A DNA stretch of 5,776 bases from Ktedonobacterales bacterium (GTDB lineage: Bacteria > Chloroflexota > Ktedonobacteria > Ktedonobacterales > JADMIN01), in contig JADMIN010000192.1 of NCBI GenBank assembly GCA_015478575.1, positions 1 to 5,776 of the forward strand, in the 5' to 3' direction. Numbering within the stretch: position 1 is the first letter of the stretch; each line of letters opens with the position of its first letter. The notes below the pieces were generated by a model, which did no database searches, had not been told where the DNA came from, and worked only from the letters and a program-made list of their open reading frames with translations. Positions 4,754-5,776 of this stretch are shown in pieces. A program made the translations under genes and the position numbers.

Positions 4754-5776
4754 TTACGCGCCCAGATGGCTGCGGTGATAGAGCAGGTAGAGCATGAAGG
4801 CCTGGCGGTAATCCTCCAGTGTCGCGTGGCCCTGCGCGGCCACGCGGTCAGTGAGAGCGAGGATGCCCTCGGCGATGCGCAGGTCGGCCTCGTCCACCAG
4901 CGCGGAATGGCGGAGCGCGTCCATCACCCGCGCGGGGTCCCCCTCACGATTGGGCAGACCGTAGCTGCGGGCGGCACGACGCACATAGGCTTCGAGCTGG
5001 TAGCGCAATTGCCCGAAGATCAGCCCGTCCGTGCGCGCGCCCTGGGCATCACCCGGGTGGGAAGATGGCGGAGACGTCGCTGGTGGCGCGGGCGCCGTGT
5101 ATCCGGGCCGCTGATCTGGCTGCATGTCGTTGAGGTAGTCACCATAGAGGCGGTAGAGATCAGGTGGCAGCTCATGCGCGTTCGCGCTGGCATCGTGTCC
5201 ATTGCGGGGTGGGGCGGCGGCGGCGCTAGAGCTTGCGCTGGGTACGGGTTGGGTCGGGTAGCGCTCGATTGATGTTGGCGTGGAGATCTCGTGCGCGTGG
5301 GCAGCGGAGGGCGGTATGCCATACGATGCGTCGCCGCTCCGCCCAAAGTCGCCTTGGGATGGGACGGGCACTGTCGCGTCAGTGGCACGGTCGGTGTGGG
5401 GGCCGCCGGTGGGCGCGTGTGCCCGTGGGCTGGCGACCGCCTGGTGTGAGCGTGAGAGCGTGGCCTGGAGGACACCCGTGTTATATGCGAGTTCTTCCTC
5501 TGGCAGTGGCGCGGCGTGGCGCGCCTGGCCAGTCCACGAGCGTGTGGGGCGGCGCGCGCCGAACGTCGCCGATCCCCTCTCGGCAAGCTCCACCAGCCCG
5601 CGCTGAATCTCAGCGGCGACGCGGGGCACAGCGGAACGGGCCTCCGGCAGGCGGCGCGCGAATTGCGGGCGCGTCAGCACCGGGTTGACTTCGATAAACC
5701 GCAGCAGCAGCCGCTCGAAAAAGCGGCGGACATCCGGCGAGCGCACGTCCGCGCGATCGAGCGGCGTGAAATTGGC
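4754..5776 (-). CDS. Uncharacterised protein with disordered centre and helical C-terminal domain (N-terminus outside window)
   Basis: I do not recognise this protein. The minus-strand frame stays open to the window edge, so the true start lies beyond 5776; a GTG at 5746 is probably internal. About 340 residues are visible, ending at TAA (4756-4754). From the N-terminal side: an amphipathic helical stretch (about 1-70, with FFERLLLRFIEVNP and EIQRGLVELAERG); about 130 residues rich in Pro, Ala, Ser, Thr and His that look disordered; a short PPDLYRLYGDYLNDM segment near 205; another Pro/Ser linker; and a compact helical domain of about 90 residues at the end (FGQLRYQLEAYVRRAARSYG, ILALTDRVAAQGH, EDYRQAFMLYLLYHR). 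The last domain loosely resembles HEPN/DUF4145-type helical bundles, with an R-x5-H spacing in RVAAQGH. High G/C at third codon positions supports this strand as coding. It has no membrane segment in the visible part and converges on the two-component operon, so it is a separate transcription unit. Confidence 0.8.
   Translation of the reverse strand, partial: ANFTPLDRADVRSPDVRRFFERLLLRFIEVNPVLTRPQFARRLPEARSAVPRVAAEIQRGLVELAERGSATFGARRPTRSWTGQARHAAPLPEEELAYNTGVLQATLSRSHQAVASPRAHAPTGGPHTDRATDATVPVPSQGDFGRSGDASYGIPPSAAHAHEISTPTSIERYPTQPVPSASSSAAAAPPRNGHDASANAHELPPDLYRLYGDYLNDMQPDQRPGYTAPAPPATSPPSSHPGDAQGARTDGLIFGQLRYQLEAYVRRAARSYGLPNREGDPARVMDALRHSALVDEADLRIAEGILALTDRVAAQGHATLEDYRQAFMLYLLYHRSHLGA

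Noticed and set aside
4721..5272. Plus-strand open frame of 183 codons opposite the C-terminus of the last gene
   Set aside because: The minus strand has GC-rich third positions and a coherent helical domain here, while the plus-strand translation is Arg/Gly/Trp-rich without motifs and has no good ribosome site.

Overview
The window is a GC-rich stretch of bacterial chromosome. The style of the alanine racemase, the GTANVWAHE variant of the lipid-kinase motif and the REC-DUF4388-roadblock response regulator fit a Chloroflexota (Chloroflexia-like) organism best. That placement rests on remembered protein style, not on a search, and is tentative. There are no rRNA or tRNA genes, CRISPR arrays, insertion sequences or phage genes.

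Layout: (1) bases 1-719, + strand, the C-terminal two thirds of an alanine racemase whose 5' end lies outside the window. (2) bases 720-1007, a gene-free gap with several inverted repeats, including a perfect 10-bp-arm repeat at 895-922. (3) bases 1008-2243, + strand, a diacylglycerol-kinase-family lipid kinase with an unusual basic N-terminal extension of about 100 residues. (4) bases 2244-2420, an intergenic region with a good sigma70-type promoter (TTGACG, 17 bp, TAGTAT) whose -10 box sits inside a perfect dyad, followed by a leader of about 117 nt. (5) bases 2421-4711, + strand, a two-gene two-component operon joined by an ATGA overlap: a soluble PAS-like histidine kinase, then a response regulator. 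(6) bases 4754-5776, - strand, convergent, the C-terminal part of an unrecognised protein with a long disordered centre and a helical C-terminal domain.

The most interesting unit is the two-component operon. The kinase has no membrane segments, so it should sense something in the cytoplasm or bind a partner. The regulator has an intact receiver but no DNA-binding domain. Its output is a DUF4388 (PatA-N-like) domain, a Pro/Ala-rich linker with two E-x-P-T-hydrophobic-x-L motifs, and a C-terminal roadblock/LC7-like domain. Roadblock proteins act as partners or regulators of small Ras-like (MglA-type) GTPases, so the pathway probably ends in protein-protein control of a GTPase, polarity or surface-motility process. 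No GTPase gene is visible here. The racemase and lipid kinase are cell-envelope or lipid housekeeping genes with no evident link to the signalling pair.
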